From: Tenacibaculum haliotis
Lineage (GTDB): Bacteria > Bacteroidota > Bacteroidia > Flavobacteriales > Flavobacteriaceae
Reading direction: 5' to 3'
Assembly: GCF_025215075.1 (NCBI RefSeq)
Contig: NZ_JAOBTH010000025.1
Span: 140,790 to 204,789 of the forward strand
DNA: 64,000 nt
Shown here: piece by piece, positions 35,501 through 44,670 of the stretch
How positions within the stretch are numbered: the stretch's first letter is position 1
Layout: the number at the start of each line of letters is the position of its first letter
Notes under the pieces: generated by a model
What the model was told of the DNA's origin: nothing
Databases searched by the model: none
The model's input: only the letters and a program-made list of their open reading frames with translations
Program-made: the position numbers and the translations under genes

Positions 35501-37026
35501 CTTGAAATTAATTGAGGTTGGTCTGATAAAACTGCTAACGGTGTATCAATTCCCATCGACCCTAACGCTTCTTTACCTACAATTGCCATTGGTGTTATTA
35601 CTTCTTGAATATCTTCGAAAGTATAATTAAATAAACGCTGACGTGTTTTTATATCGATAGATTCTATCGGACAAGTTTCGCTTGTATAAGGAACATCTTT
35701 TAAATGTAAACGTGTTTTATTTAACCATTCTTGATAAGGTCTTTCTGAAACAATTTTACTTTTTATTTCTTCATCTTCAATAATTCTACCTTCATTCATA
35801 TCCACCAAAAACATTTTTCCTGGCTCTAATCTTCCATGCTCTTTTACATCTTCTGGCGCTACATCAACTACACCAATTTCTGAAGACATAATTAAGTTTC
35901 CACTCTTTGTTACTGTATACCTTGAAGGTCTTAATCCGTTTCTATCTAACAAAGCGCCAATATAATCTCCGTCTGTAAAAGGTACTGATGCTGGCCCATC
36001 CCAAGGCTCCATAATACAACCATTGTATTCGTAAAAAGCTTTTCTTTCTTCTGACATGGTTTTGTGTTTTTCCCAAGCTTCAGGAATCATCATCATCATA
36101 ATTTCTGGTAAAGAACGCGCTGTGTGCGTTAATAATTCTACCACCATATCCATAGAAGCAGAATCAGATTTTCCTGGTAAAATTATGGGGAATAATTTGT
36201 CTATTTGTGGACCGAAAACATCACTTTTCATAATTTCTTCTCGAACTCGCATTCTACTTACATTACCACGTAAAGTGTTTATTTCTCCGTTTTGACACAT
36301 ATGCCTAAAAGGCTGCGCCAGTTCCCAAGTTGGCATTGTATTGGTAGAAAAACGCTGGTGTACTAAGGCTAAACGCGTAACTAAATCTGTTTCTTGTAAA
36401 TCTTTATAATAAGGCCCAATATCTTCAGGCATAATAATACCTTTATAAATAATGGTAGTTATTGATAAACTTGGAACATAAAAATAGGCACTTTCAGAAA
36501 TTTTAGATTTTCTGATAATATGTTCTGCTATTTTACGTGCCGCATATAATTTTGCTTTAAAAACAGCTTCTGTTATTCCTTTTGTTTTATGAATAAAAAG
36601 CTGTTCGATATTAGGTTCTGATGCCAATGCTATTTCACCTAATTGAGTAGAATCTACAGGTACTTCTCTCCACCCTAAAATAGCAAGTCCTTGTGCTTTT
36701 ATTTCGTTTTCAAAAGTTGTTTTACAAAAATTGTATTGATTTAAGTTTTTGGGAAGAAAAACCATTCCAACTGCATATTCTCTTTGATTTGGGATACCAA
36801 AATCACAAACTCGTTTAAAGTAATCATGCGGAATATCTATTAACAAACCTGCACCGTCTCCCGTTTTTCCATCAGAACTAACACCACCTCTATGCTCTAA
36901 TTTTACTAATATTTCTAACGCATCATGTATAATTTTATTCGTTCTTTCTCCATTCAAATTACAGATAAAACCTGCACCGCAATTTTCATGTTCAAATTCG
37001 GGTAAGTATAAGCCTTGTTTCTTCAT
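32515..37026 (-). CDS. gltB: Glutamate synthase large subunit
   Basis: The 1503-residue protein has the Ntn glutaminase domain with catalytic Cys after a 15-residue propeptide (H-E-N-C-G-A-G-F; C16), the central domain, the FMN-binding barrel ([23 protein letters not shown]) and the 3Fe-4S ligands in [13 protein letters not shown] near residue 1120. The C-terminal beta-helix ([15 protein letters not shown]) follows. It makes glutamate from glutamine and 2-oxoglutarate. The upstream 37027-37207 stretch shows no leader peptide or strong promoter match. Confidence 0.98.
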   Translation of the reverse strand: MKKQGLYLPEFEHENCGAGFICNLNGERTNKIIHDALEILVKLEHRGGVSSDGKTGDGAGLLIDIPHDYFKRVCDFGIPNQREYAVGMVFLPKNLNQYNFCKTTFENEIKAQGLAILGWREVPVDSTQLGEIALASEPNIEQLFIHKTKGITEAVFKAKLYAARKIAEHIIRKSKISESAYFYVPSLSITTIIYKGIIMPEDIGPYYKDLQETDLVTRLALVHQRFSTNTMPTWELAQPFRHMCQNGEINTLRGNVSRMRVREEIMKSDVFGPQIDKLFPIILPGKSDSASMDMVVELLTHTARSLPEIMMMMIPEAWEKHKTMSEERKAFYEYNGCIMEPWDGPASVPFTDGDYIGALLDRNGLRPSRYTVTKSGNLIMSSEIGVVDVAPEDVKEHGRLEPGKMFLVDMNEGRIIEDEEIKSKIVSERPYQEWLNKTRLHLKDVPYTSETCPIESIDIKTRQRLFNYTFEDIQEVITPMAIVGKEALGSMGIDTPLAVLSDQPQLISSYFKQLFAQVTNPPLDGIREEIVTDISLNLGKDRNIFSITERQCRKLEIQNPVISNDDLEKIRNISVESFKAETIEILYKKSEGLNGLEDALEAIIVQVEKALTRKTNIIILSDRGVNKEFAPIPALLVCSFVNHQLNRLRKRSFFDIIIESAEPREPHHFATLFGYGASAINPYMVNEIIRSQVKEGFITGMDEQKAVDNFNTAIGKGILKVMNKIGISTLHSYRGSQIFEIVGFNSQFVEKYFPYTASRIEGIGLYEIEKEIDKRYKQAYPDKEIDKNLSLNIGGNYRWRRNGERHLFNPTTVAKLQQAVRLSDQDSYNVYAKAINEQSESLMTIRGLFEFNNLDPIPLGEVEPWTEIVKRFKTGAMSYGSISREAHENLAIAMNRIGGKSNSGEGGEDRKRFQKDVNGDSRNSAIKQVASGRFGVTSHYLSSAKEIQIKMAQGAKPGEGGQLPGEKVLPWIAAARNSTPFVGLISPPPHHDIYSIEDLAQLIYDLKNANRDARINVKLVSEVGIGTIAAGVAKAKADVVLISGYDGGTGASPLTSLKHAGLPWELGLAEAQQTLVLNKLRSRIVVECDGQLKTGRDVAIAALLGAEEFGFATAPLVASGCIMMRKCHLNTCPVGIATQDKELRKNFKGTPEHVINFFYYIAEELRQIMAQLGFRTLAEMVGQTDKINANKAIKHYKAKGLDLSSILHRPATYKSMVLKNTETQEHNLENVLDFTILKDSHRALYRKEKMNLTYPIKNTNRTVGAIVSHEVSKIYGHLGLPEDTLNLNFTGSAGQSFGAFGAHGLTFTVDGNTNDYLGKGLSGAKLIVKKPDKADFIAENNIIVGNVCLFGAVEGQAYISGIAGERFAVRNSGATTVVEGVGDHCCEYMTGGRVVVLGKTGRNFAAGMSGGIAYVFDAQNKFTNGLCNTETIDFEAVLNEDAVELKTIIEKHVLYTGSKKGAALLADWDASLKNFVKVMPTEYKRALERIKTAEPMFEELTIA

Positions 37027-37207
37027 TGTGAATTATATTATACTTACTAAAATAGCTTTTTTAATGAAAATAAATCAACAAAATAGATAAAACACACAAT
37101 TAAACACACGAACAACTTGTTTTTATTGAATTTTAATAACAAATCAATAATCAAAGTACTTCTTTAGTAAAAACAAAACACTTTTATAAACTTAAAAAGA
37201 ATCAACA

Positions 37208-37254
37208 AAAAACACCATTGTAATTTCTTTTGGTAAAGAAACTACAATGGTGTT
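37208..37254 (-). terminator. Intrinsic terminator of the leu operon
   Basis: AACACCATTGTA (from 37211) pairs with TACAATGGTGTT (37243-37254), and TTTCTTT with AAAGAAA inside, giving a stem of about 19 pairs around TGGT with one mismatch. On the minus strand it ends in a T6 run. It lies 21 nt past the leuB stop and ahead of the gltB promoter region. Confidence 0.8.
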
Positions 37255-37275
37255 TTATAAATATGTGAATTTAGG

Positions 37276-38391
37276 CTAGATAATTGTGCTCTGACCTGCG
37301 TGAATATTATTAAAATTCATATCACTATCTTCTTGATTGTATATATAATCTGCAATAAAATCTCCCACTTTGCTTGTTCCGAAGTTTTTATCAGAATTAA
37401 TATCTTCTGTGGTAATGCCTAATTCTAATGATTTTTCTACTGCTTTTTCTATAACTATTGCTTCTTCATCTAAACCTAAATGATTTAATAACATTGCTGC
37501 TGATAAGATAGAGGCTAAAGGATTTGCGATGTCTTTACCTGTTGCTTGCGGAAAAGAACCGTGAATTGGCTCAAACAATGCGTTTTCTTTTCCTATTGAT
37601 GAGGATGCTAATAAACCTATAGAACCACCAATAACGCTTGCTTCGTCTGATAAAATATCACCAAATAAATTTTCGGTAAGAATTACATCAAACTGTTTTG
37701 GGTTTAAAATTAACTGCATTGCAGCATTATCTACAAATATAAAATTTAACGTTACATCAGGATAATTACTAGCCAAAGCAGTAACTGTTTTTCTCCATAA
37801 TCTAGATGTTTCTAAAACATTTGCTTTATCAACCAATGTTAGTTTTTTACGTCTCTTTTGTGCTGCTTTAAATGCTAAATGAGCAATACGTTCTATTTCT
37901 TCTACTGAATAAGAACATCCATCAAAAGCAATTTGTTTATCATCACTAAGTTCTTTAATACCAAAGTAAATTCCGCCAGTTAACTCTCTGTAAATTGTAA
38001 TATCAGTTCCTTCAATAATTTCTCTTTTTAACGGAGAGTTTTCAATTAATTGCTGATATGCTTTTACAGGGCGTTCGTTACAAAAAAGCCCTAGTTCTTT
38101 TCTTAATTTTAACAATCCTTGCTCTGGACGCACTTTAGCCGTTGGATCATTATCATATTTAGGATGGCCAATTGCACCAAATAAAATAGCATCACTTTTT
38201 TTACATAAAGAAATTGTTTTATCTGGTAACGGATTACCTGTTTTATCAATAGCACAGGCACCCATTAAGGCTTCTTTAAATATAAATGTATGTTCATATA
38301 CATTTGCAATTGCATTTAAAACTTTTTGCGCTTGTAGGGTTACTTCTGGTCCAATACCATCTCCGGGGATAACTGCTATATTAAATTTCAT
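37276..38391 (-). CDS. leuB: 3-isopropylmalate dehydrogenase
   Basis: The 371-residue protein starts with A-V-I-P-G-D-G-I-G-P-E-V and has R-P-E-Q-G-L-L-K-L-R-K for the substrate, the catalytic Tyr in Y-R-E-L-T-G-G-I-Y-F-G, the Lys in D-K-A-N-V-L-E-T-S-R-L, the Mg-binding D-N-A-A-M-Q-L and T-E-N-L-F-G-D-I-L-S-D-E-A-S, and NAD-binding H-G-S-F-P-Q-A-T-G-K-D. It oxidises and decarboxylates 3-isopropylmalate in leucine synthesis. It is last of leuACDB, 10 nt after leuD, and followed by the operon terminator. The extra C-terminal tail of about 15 residues is not part of the core fold. Confidence 0.96.
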   Translation of the reverse strand: MKFNIAVIPGDGIGPEVTLQAQKVLNAIANVYEHTFIFKEALMGACAIDKTGNPLPDKTISLCKKSDAILFGAIGHPKYDNDPTAKVRPEQGLLKLRKELGLFCNERPVKAYQQLIENSPLKREIIEGTDITIYRELTGGIYFGIKELSDDKQIAFDGCSYSVEEIERIAHLAFKAAQKRRKKLTLVDKANVLETSRLWRKTVTALASNYPDVTLNFIFVDNAAMQLILNPKQFDVILTENLFGDILSDEASVIGGSIGLLASSSIGKENALFEPIHGSFPQATGKDIANPLASILSAAMLLNHLGLDEEAIVIEKAVEKSLELGITTEDINSDKNFGTSKVGDFIADYIYNQEDSDMNFNNIHAGQSTII

Positions 38392-38401
38392 TTTTTATCT
38401 T

Positions 38402-38980
38402 TTATAATGCTGCTTCAAAAGCTTCTATTTTATCTTTTTTACTTACTAAAAAATCAATATCATCATACCCATTAATTAAACATAGCTTTTTATAGGAATT
38501 AATTTCAAATTCGCTGGTTCCTACTGGTGTTTTAATTATTTGGTTTTCTAAATCGATAATTATAATCGTATCTGGTTGTTGTGCCACTCTTTCAAGTAAC
38601 TTATTTAAAAACTCTTCAGATACTTGCACTGGTAAAATGCCATTATTTAATGCATTTCCTTTAAATATATCAGCAAAAAAACTGCTTATAACTACTTTAA
38701 ATCCGTAGCCTGCTAATGCCCACGCTGCGTGCTCTCTACTTGATCCGCAGCCAAAATTATCGCCAGCAATTAATATGCTTCCTTTATAATTTTTATTATT
38801 TAAAATAAAACTCTCATTTACACTTCCATCTTTATGATAACGCCAATCTCTAAACACATTATCTCCAAACCCTTTTTTATCGGTTGCCTTTAAAAAACGA
38901 GCTGGAATAATCTGATCTGTATCTACATTTTCAGTTGTTAATGGAACCGCTGTATCAATTAATTTTACAAATTTTTCCAT
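38402..38980 (-). CDS. leuD: 3-isopropylmalate dehydratase small subunit
   Basis: The 192-residue protein has the swivelling-domain signature [13 protein letters not shown] near residues 73-85, and [12 protein letters not shown] near residue 19. It forms the isomerase with LeuC, converting 2- to 3-isopropylmalate. It is 1 nt from leuC, as usual for the two subunits. No oddities seen. Confidence 0.96.
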   Translation of the reverse strand: MEKFVKLIDTAVPLTTENVDTDQIIPARFLKATDKKGFGDNVFRDWRYHKDGSVNESFILNNKNYKGSILIAGDNFGCGSSREHAAWALAGYGFKVVISSFFADIFKGNALNNGILPVQVSEEFLNKLLERVAQQPDTIIIIDLENQIIKTPVGTSEFEINSYKKLCLINGYDDIDFLVSKKDKIEAFEAAL

Positions 38981-38981
38981 C

Positions 38982-40364
38982 TTAATTTAAGTGTTTCGTT
39001 ATGTCAATAATTTTTCCTTCTACTGCTGTTGCTGCTGCCATTAACGGACTTGCTAAAATGGTTCTTGCCCCTTGTCCTTGTCTTCCTTCAAAATTTCTGT
39101 TAGAGGTAGAAACACAATATTCCCCTTCAGGAATTTTATCATCATTCATTGCTAAACAAGCTGAACAACCTGGTTGACGTAATTCAAATCCTGCCGCTTC
39201 AAAAATAGTTTGCAAGCCTTCTTTTTGAATCTGTTGCGCTACTTTTTGTGAGCCAGGTACTAACCAAGCATTTACATTTCCTGCTTTTTGCTTTCCTTTT
39301 ACATAATTAGCTACTTCTCTAAAATCTTCTATTCTAGAGTTGGTACAACTTCCTATAAATACATAATTTACCTTTTTATCAATTAAACTTTCACCTTTTT
39401 TAAAGTTCATGTAGGCTAATGATTTTTCGAACGATGCATCATTATCTGTAGGAATATTTTCAGATATTTTAATTCCCATTCCTGGGTTTGTACCATAGGT
39501 AAGCATTGGTTCAATGTCTTCTGCATTAAAACTATATTCTTGATCAAACTTAGCATCAGCATCTGATGGTAATGTTTTCCAATAAGCTACTTTTTTATCA
39601 AATTCACTCTCTTTTGGTGCAAACTCTCTATCTTTTACATAATTAAAAGTAGTTTCATCAGGAGCAATCATTCCGCCTCTTGCACCCATTTCAATACTCA
39701 TATTACAAACGGTCATACGGCCTTCCATAGACATTTCTTCGAATACATTTCCTGCATATTCACAAAAATATCCTGTGCCCGAATTGGTTCCTAATTGAGC
39801 AATAATGTATAATATAACGTCTTTAGGAGATACCCCATTTTTTAATTTTCCATTTACAGAAACTCGTAAACTTTTAGGTTTTTGTAACAATAAACATTGA
39901 CTTGCAAATACTTGTGCTACTTGACTGGTACCAATACCAAAAGCGATGGTACCAAAAGCACCGTGAGTAGAGGTATGACTATCTCCACAAACCATGGTCA
40001 TTCCTGGTTGTGTAATTCCTAATTCAGGAGCAATAACGTGTACAATTCCGTTATTTTCATGTCCTAACTCATATAAAGTAATATCGTTTTCTTTACAGTT
40101 TTTTGTTAACTGCGCTAACTGATTTCTAGACAACGCATCTTTAACAGGTAAATGTTGATTTACTGTTGGCGTATTATGATCTGCCGTAGCAACAATTTTA
40201 TTTGGTCGCGCAACAGGAATGTTACGTTCTTTTAACTCGTTAAAAGCTTGCGGACTGGTAACTTCGTGAATTAGATGTTTATCTATATATAAAACTTGTG
40301 GCCCGTCTTTAACTGTATCTACCACATGAGCATCCCATACTTTGTCAAATAATGTTTTTCCCAT
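38982..40364 (-). CDS. leuC: 3-isopropylmalate dehydratase large subunit
   Basis: The 460-residue aconitase-family protein carries its 4Fe-4S cluster ligands in I-G-S-C-T-N-S-R and the later [11 protein letters not shown]. The N-terminal region has D-H-N-T-P-T and [14 protein letters not shown]. It pairs with LeuD. The start overlaps the leuA stop by a base. The length is standard for bacterial LeuC. Confidence 0.97.
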   Translation of the reverse strand: MGKTLFDKVWDAHVVDTVKDGPQVLYIDKHLIHEVTSPQAFNELKERNIPVARPNKIVATADHNTPTVNQHLPVKDALSRNQLAQLTKNCKENDITLYELGHENNGIVHVIAPELGITQPGMTMVCGDSHTSTHGAFGTIAFGIGTSQVAQVFASQCLLLQKPKSLRVSVNGKLKNGVSPKDVILYIIAQLGTNSGTGYFCEYAGNVFEEMSMEGRMTVCNMSIEMGARGGMIAPDETTFNYVKDREFAPKESEFDKKVAYWKTLPSDADAKFDQEYSFNAEDIEPMLTYGTNPGMGIKISENIPTDNDASFEKSLAYMNFKKGESLIDKKVNYVFIGSCTNSRIEDFREVANYVKGKQKAGNVNAWLVPGSQKVAQQIQKEGLQTIFEAAGFELRQPGCSACLAMNDDKIPEGEYCVSTSNRNFEGRQGQGARTILASPLMAAATAVEGKIIDITKHLN

Positions 40365-41539
40365 TAGGCAATTGCGATTTTAGATATTTTATTTACTTGT
40401 TTCATTATTAAATGCAAATCGTCGTCTATTATTTCTTTTTGTTTATCAGCAAAATTTAAAAAAGTTTTATAGGCTGAATCTAATTGTATTTTGGTTAATT
40501 CATACCCTATTTTTTTTGCTCTATAAGCCAATGCTGCTCTACCACTTCTTGCGGTTAGTACAATGGCACTTTCGGTAACTCCTACATCTGCAGGATCCAT
40601 AATTTCGTAAGTTTCACGGTTTTTTATTACACCATCTTGATGAATTCCAGAACTATGTGCAAATGCATTTGCGCCAACAATTGCTTTATTTGGTTGTACT
40701 GGCATTCCCATACTCTCACGAACCATGATACTTGTATCGTATAATAATTGAGTGTTTATATCGGTTTGTAAATTTAAATACGGGTGTTGTTTTAAAATCA
40801 TTACCACCTCTTCTAAAGCGGTATTTCCGGCACGCTCTCCTATTCCGTTAATCGTACATTCTATTTGTCTTGCACCATTAATTGCGCCCGCAATAGAGTT
40901 TGCGGTTGCCAAACCTAAATCGTTATGACAGTGACAAGAAATTATAACATTTTCAATTCCTTTTACATGCTCTTTTAAATACTTAATTTTTGCCCCATAT
41001 TCTTCAGGCAAACAATAACCTGTTGTATCTGGAATATTTAAAACAGTTGCGCCAGCTTTTATCATTTCTTCGCATACTTTAGCTAAAAAAGCATTCTCGG
41101 TTCTTCCTGCGTCTTCTGCATAAAACTCTACATCATCTACAAAATTTTTAGCGTAAGAAACAGCTTCTTTACCCCTTTTTATTACCTCATCTTGCGAGGC
41201 ATTAAATTTATATTTTATATGAGAATCACTGGTACCAATACCTGTATGAATTCTTGGTTTCACAGCGTATTTTAAAGCTTGAGCTGCTACTTCTATATCT
41301 TTTTTAACGGCTCTTGTTAAACCACAAACGGTTGCGTTTTTTACAATTTTTGCAATTTCGTTTACCGAAGTAAAATCTCCTGGGCTAGAAACCGGAAAAC
41401 CAGCTTCGATAACATCAACACCTAAAAAATCAAGTCTTTCTGCTATAATTAGTTTTTGTGTTGTATCTAATTTACATCCAGGAACTTGCTCTCCGTCTCT
41501 TAAAGTGGTGTCGAAAATTTGGACTTTATCGTTATTCAT
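40364..41539 (-). CDS. leuA: 2-isopropylmalate synthase, short form without regulatory domain
   Basis: The 391-residue protein has the TIM-barrel signature [12 protein letters not shown] (about residues 10-21) and the second signature [13 protein letters not shown] near residue 204, with metal-binding H-C-H. It condenses acetyl-CoA with 2-oxoisovalerate. The common form runs to about 500 residues with a C-terminal leucine-binding domain; here the protein ends after the linker subdomain, in [11 protein letters not shown]. So feedback by leucine through that domain seems absent. Related enzymes of similar size include citramalate and homocitrate synthases, but the leuCDB context supports LeuA. 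Confidence 0.9.
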   Translation of the reverse strand: MNNDKVQIFDTTLRDGEQVPGCKLDTTQKLIIAERLDFLGVDVIEAGFPVSSPGDFTSVNEIAKIVKNATVCGLTRAVKKDIEVAAQALKYAVKPRIHTGIGTSDSHIKYKFNASQDEVIKRGKEAVSYAKNFVDDVEFYAEDAGRTENAFLAKVCEEMIKAGATVLNIPDTTGYCLPEEYGAKIKYLKEHVKGIENVIISCHCHNDLGLATANSIAGAINGARQIECTINGIGERAGNTALEEVVMILKQHPYLNLQTDINTQLLYDTSIMVRESMGMPVQPNKAIVGANAFAHSSGIHQDGVIKNRETYEIMDPADVGVTESAIVLTARSGRAALAYRAKKIGYELTKIQLDSAYKTFLNFADKQKEIIDDDLHLIMKQVNKISKIAIA

Positions 41540-41568
41540 TAATTTAAAATAATTGTCATTATATAAAT

Positions 41569-41576
41569 CAAATGTA
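41569..41576 (-). promoter_or_regulatory. Candidate -7 box of the leu operon
   Basis: TACATTTG on the minus strand is a full TAnnTTTG match, 29 nt upstream of the leuA ATG. No TTG is found at the normal distance. No Leu-rich leader peptide or terminator lies between it and leuA, so the leu operon lacks the attenuators seen at ilv. Confidence 0.45.
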
Positions 41577-41669
41577 TATATTGGTTTTCTTTACACGCTT
41601 TATTCTATTTGTTACTTACGATATTAAAAAGGTGTAAAAAAAACACAAAAGACTAAAAAACAGCTAATT

Positions 41670-43232
41670 ATGAATAAATCAATTACATCATCCAATCAAC
41701 AAAACGATATGCTGTTTGTTTTGATAAAGTCTTTATCTAAGTCTGAAAAACGTCAATTTAACCTTTATGTTGGTCGTTTAGACGGTAATAATGATGCTAA
41801 ATTTTTTTCTCTTTTTAAATTTTTAGAAAAGCAAAAGAAGTACGACGAAAAAGGAATTATAAAAACAGGTATTGTAAGTAAACAACAATTATCAAATTTA
41901 AAAGCGCATTTGTACAAACAAATTTTAATTAGTTTACGAATGAATCCTGCGCATAAAAATATTCGAATTCAAATACGAGAATTATTAGATTTTGCTACAA
42001 TTTTATATCAAAAAGGCTTGTATAAACAAAGTTTAAAATTACTTGATAAAGCAAAAAATACGGCAATTGATAATCAGGAAAAAAATATTGCTTATGAAAT
42101 TGTTGAACTAGAAAAAGTTATTGAAAGTCAATACATTACCAGAAGTATTAGCACTAGAGCTGATGAGTTAACAATTCAAGCTAAAGAATTAAGTCAGCAG
42201 AATGTAATTACTAGTAAATTATCTAATTTATCATTACAATTATACGGTACTTTATTAAAAACCGGCTATGTAAAAAATGATGCTGAACTAAAAAAAGTAA
42301 ACTCTTATTTTAACTTAAAATTGCCTAATTATGAATATGAAAATCTAGGTTTTAGAGAAAAACTTTGGCTGTATAAAGCCAATTTATGGCATAGTTTTTT
42401 AACACAAGATTTTTTACAAAGTTATAAATACGCCAATAAATGGGTTGATTTATTTAAAAACGAGCCTAAAAACATCCAAATTCACCCTGTTTTTTACTTA
42501 AAAGGGAAAAATTACTTATTAGAAAGTTTATTTTTCATTAAACATTATACCTTATTTAAAAAAGAACTGACTCTTTTTGATGAAGAGATTAAAAACAACG
42601 TAATTCCACAAAATAGTAATACTGAAATTTTAATTTTTCAATATTATTATGCAAATAAATTACACTTGCATTTTTTAAATGGTAGTTTTTCTGAAGGTGA
42701 ATATTTGGTAGAAACCATCAATAATAAAATTAATGTTTATAAAGACCGATTAGACAACCATCATATTGTGGTTATGTATTATAAAATTGCTTGTTTATAC
42801 TTTGGTATGGGTAAAAACAAAGAATGTATTTTATATTTAGATAAAATTATTAAATCTAAAATAATTCATGTTGCAGAAGACTTACAATGCTTTGCCCGAA
42901 TTTTAAGTTTAATTGCGCATTATGAATGTGGTTTAGATTATGATTTTGAGCGACAATTTAAAGACACCTATCGCTTTTTATTAAAAATGGAAAACCTTCA
43001 GGAAGTTCAGAAAGAATTCATTTCATCAATAAAAGCGCTAGGTGACGTATTTCCTCATCAAATTAAAAAGGAATTTAAAAAAATATATGACCGTTTAAAA
43101 ATTTACGAAAATCACCCTTATGAAAAAAGAGCTTTTTTATATTTAGACATATTATCGTGGCTAGAATCTAAAATAGAAAACAAGCCAGTTGCACTAATTA
43201 TAAAAGAAAAAATAGCTAAAAACAAACGCTAA
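41670..43232 (+). CDS. Helical (TPR-like) protein of unknown function
   Basis: The 520-residue protein (MNKSITSSNQQNDMLFVLIK) has no signal peptide and looks wholly alpha-helical and lysine-rich, with loosely repeated units of about 35-40 residues such as L-Y-Q-K-G-L-Y-K-Q-S-L-K-L-L-D-K-A and I-A-C-L-Y-F-G-M-G-K-N-K-E-C-I-L-Y-L-D-K. These are typical of degenerate tetratricopeptide repeats that bind other proteins. I do not recognise a specific family. It is divergent from leuA with a 130-nt shared promoter region and convergent with metF, which ends 2 nt away with no terminator between. Cytoplasmic location is inferred. Confidence 0.7.
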   Translation: MNKSITSSNQQNDMLFVLIKSLSKSEKRQFNLYVGRLDGNNDAKFFSLFKFLEKQKKYDEKGIIKTGIVSKQQLSNLKAHLYKQILISLRMNPAHKNIRIQIRELLDFATILYQKGLYKQSLKLLDKAKNTAIDNQEKNIAYEIVELEKVIESQYITRSISTRADELTIQAKELSQQNVITSKLSNLSLQLYGTLLKTGYVKNDAELKKVNSYFNLKLPNYEYENLGFREKLWLYKANLWHSFLTQDFLQSYKYANKWVDLFKNEPKNIQIHPVFYLKGKNYLLESLFFIKHYTLFKKELTLFDEEIKNNVIPQNSNTEILIFQYYYANKLHLHFLNGSFSEGEYLVETINNKINVYKDRLDNHHIVVMYYKIACLYFGMGKNKECILYLDKIIKSKIIHVAEDLQCFARILSLIAHYECGLDYDFERQFKDTYRFLLKMENLQEVQKEFISSIKALGDVFPHQIKKEFKKIYDRLKIYENHPYEKRAFLYLDILSWLESKIENKPVALIIKEKIAKNKR

Positions 43233-43234
43233 TT

Positions 43235-44191
43235 TTAAAATAATGCCTTTGCAATCGCTTTAACATTATCGCTTTTTCCCATAGAGTAATAATGCAATAA
43301 AGGTACTCCTGCGGCAAGTAACTCTTTAGATTGCTCAATACACCATTCTACTCCTATTTGTCTTACTTCTTTGTTTGTTTTACAATCATCAATCGATTTA
43401 ATTAATGTTTCTGGTAAATCAATTTTAAAAACTTGAGGTAGTAATTGTAAATGTCGTTTTACTGCAATTGGTTTAATACCTGGAATGATAGGAATCATAA
43501 TTCCTATTTTTCTTGCCGCATTTACAAACTCAAAATACTTTTGATTGTTAAAAAACATTTGCGTTACTACGTAATCGGCACCGGCATCAACTTTTTCTTT
43601 TAAACGTTTTAAATCTGTTTGTAACGATGGTGATTCTAAATGTTTTTCTGGATAACCAGCAACTCCAATACAAAAATCAGCTTTATGATTAGCTTCAATT
43701 ACATCGTGTAAATACTTTCCGGTATTTAAACCCTGAATTTGACTTACCAATTCTGTTGCATATTGATGACCTCCTTTTGTAGGTTCGAAATATTTTTGAT
43801 GACTCATCGCATCACCTCTCAAAGCCATTACATTTTCAATGCCTAAATAATGGCAATCTACCAACAAATACTCTGTTTCTTCTTTGGTAAACCCTCCACA
43901 TAAAACATGCGGAACCGTATCAACATCATATTTATGCTTTATTGCTGCACAAATACCAACCGTTCCTGGTCGCATTCTGGTTATTTTTCTATCTAATAAT
44001 CCATTTCCTTTATCAATATATAAATGTTCTTCTCTTGATGTGGTTACATCAATAAAAGGCGGATTAAATTCCATTAAAGGATCTATATTGTTATATAAAT
44101 CTTGAATATTATTTCCTTTTTTGGGCGGAATGATTTCAAACGAAAACAATGTTTTTCCGTTTGCTTTTTTAATGTGATCTGTTACCTTCAT
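43235..44191 (-). CDS. metF: 5,10-methylenetetrahydrofolate reductase
   Basis: The 318-residue TIM-barrel flavoprotein has S-F-E-I-I-P-P-K-K-G near residue 17, D-V-T-T-S-R-E-E near 48, the folate-binding A-L-R-G-D-A near 123, and Q-M-F-F-N-N-Q-K-Y and P-I-I-P-G-I-K-P-I further on. It makes 5-methyl-THF, the methyl donor for the methionine synthase encoded upstream. It is separated from the 82-residue protein gene by 222 nt, in which I find no convincing promoter or leader, so it may have its own transcript. Confidence 0.96.
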   Translation of the reverse strand: MKVTDHIKKANGKTLFSFEIIPPKKGNNIQDLYNNIDPLMEFNPPFIDVTTSREEHLYIDKGNGLLDRKITRMRPGTVGICAAIKHKYDVDTVPHVLCGGFTKEETEYLLVDCHYLGIENVMALRGDAMSHQKYFEPTKGGHQYATELVSQIQGLNTGKYLHDVIEANHKADFCIGVAGYPEKHLESPSLQTDLKRLKEKVDAGADYVVTQMFFNNQKYFEFVNAARKIGIMIPIIPGIKPIAVKRHLQLLPQVFKIDLPETLIKSIDDCKTNKEVRQIGVEWCIEQSKELLAAGVPLLHYYSMGKSDNVKAIAKALF

Positions 44192-44413
44192 AAGTTACTA
44201 CAAAGGCATATTTAATTATATAAATGATGCTATTAATAATGATATTGTAAACATTACCAGTAATTGAATTATAAACTTAATTTCTAAACGATACTTTTTC
44301 ACTTGTTACAGTTTTTATGAATTTTTACAGTTCAAAATTACAATCGTTTTTAAGTTTACATTTTACCTAAAAGATAATTTATTGTTAATTAAATACGCAC
44401 TTTTTTTTATGTT

Positions 44414-44662
44414 TTATAGTTGTTTTAATAATTGATTTTTAACCGATTCGTACGACTCTTTATATTCCCAATAAATCCATCTACCTTCTATATAATCGGT
44501 TAAAATATATTTATCACTCAAAGATTTAATTCTACTAACGGCAATTGTTTTAGGAGAAAAATTTTCAGCAATAACCTCAACCGTTATTTCCTCATTATTT
44601 TCATCATAACCATGAGAAATAATATGATTTTTAAGATGTAATTCTATAAATTTCTGACTCAT
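44414..44662 (-). CDS. Small hypothetical protein (82 residues)
   Basis: The protein MSQKFIELHLKNHIISHGYD... is soluble and alternates hydrophobic strands with charged turns (I-T-V-E-V-I-A-E-N-F, Y-I-E-G-R-W-I-Y-W-E-Y). It has no signal peptide, cysteine or membrane helix. It follows metH-C by 8 nt and is likely co-transcribed with it. Its codon use looks like its neighbours. I do not recognise it; a small beta-rich binding domain is possible. That it is translated is supported by the tight spacing and lack of competing frames. Confidence 0.6.
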   Translation of the reverse strand: MSQKFIELHLKNHIISHGYDENNEEITVEVIAENFSPKTIAVSRIKSLSDKYILTDYIEGRWIYWEYKESYESVKNQLLKQL

Positions 44663-44670
44663 TCTATTTT

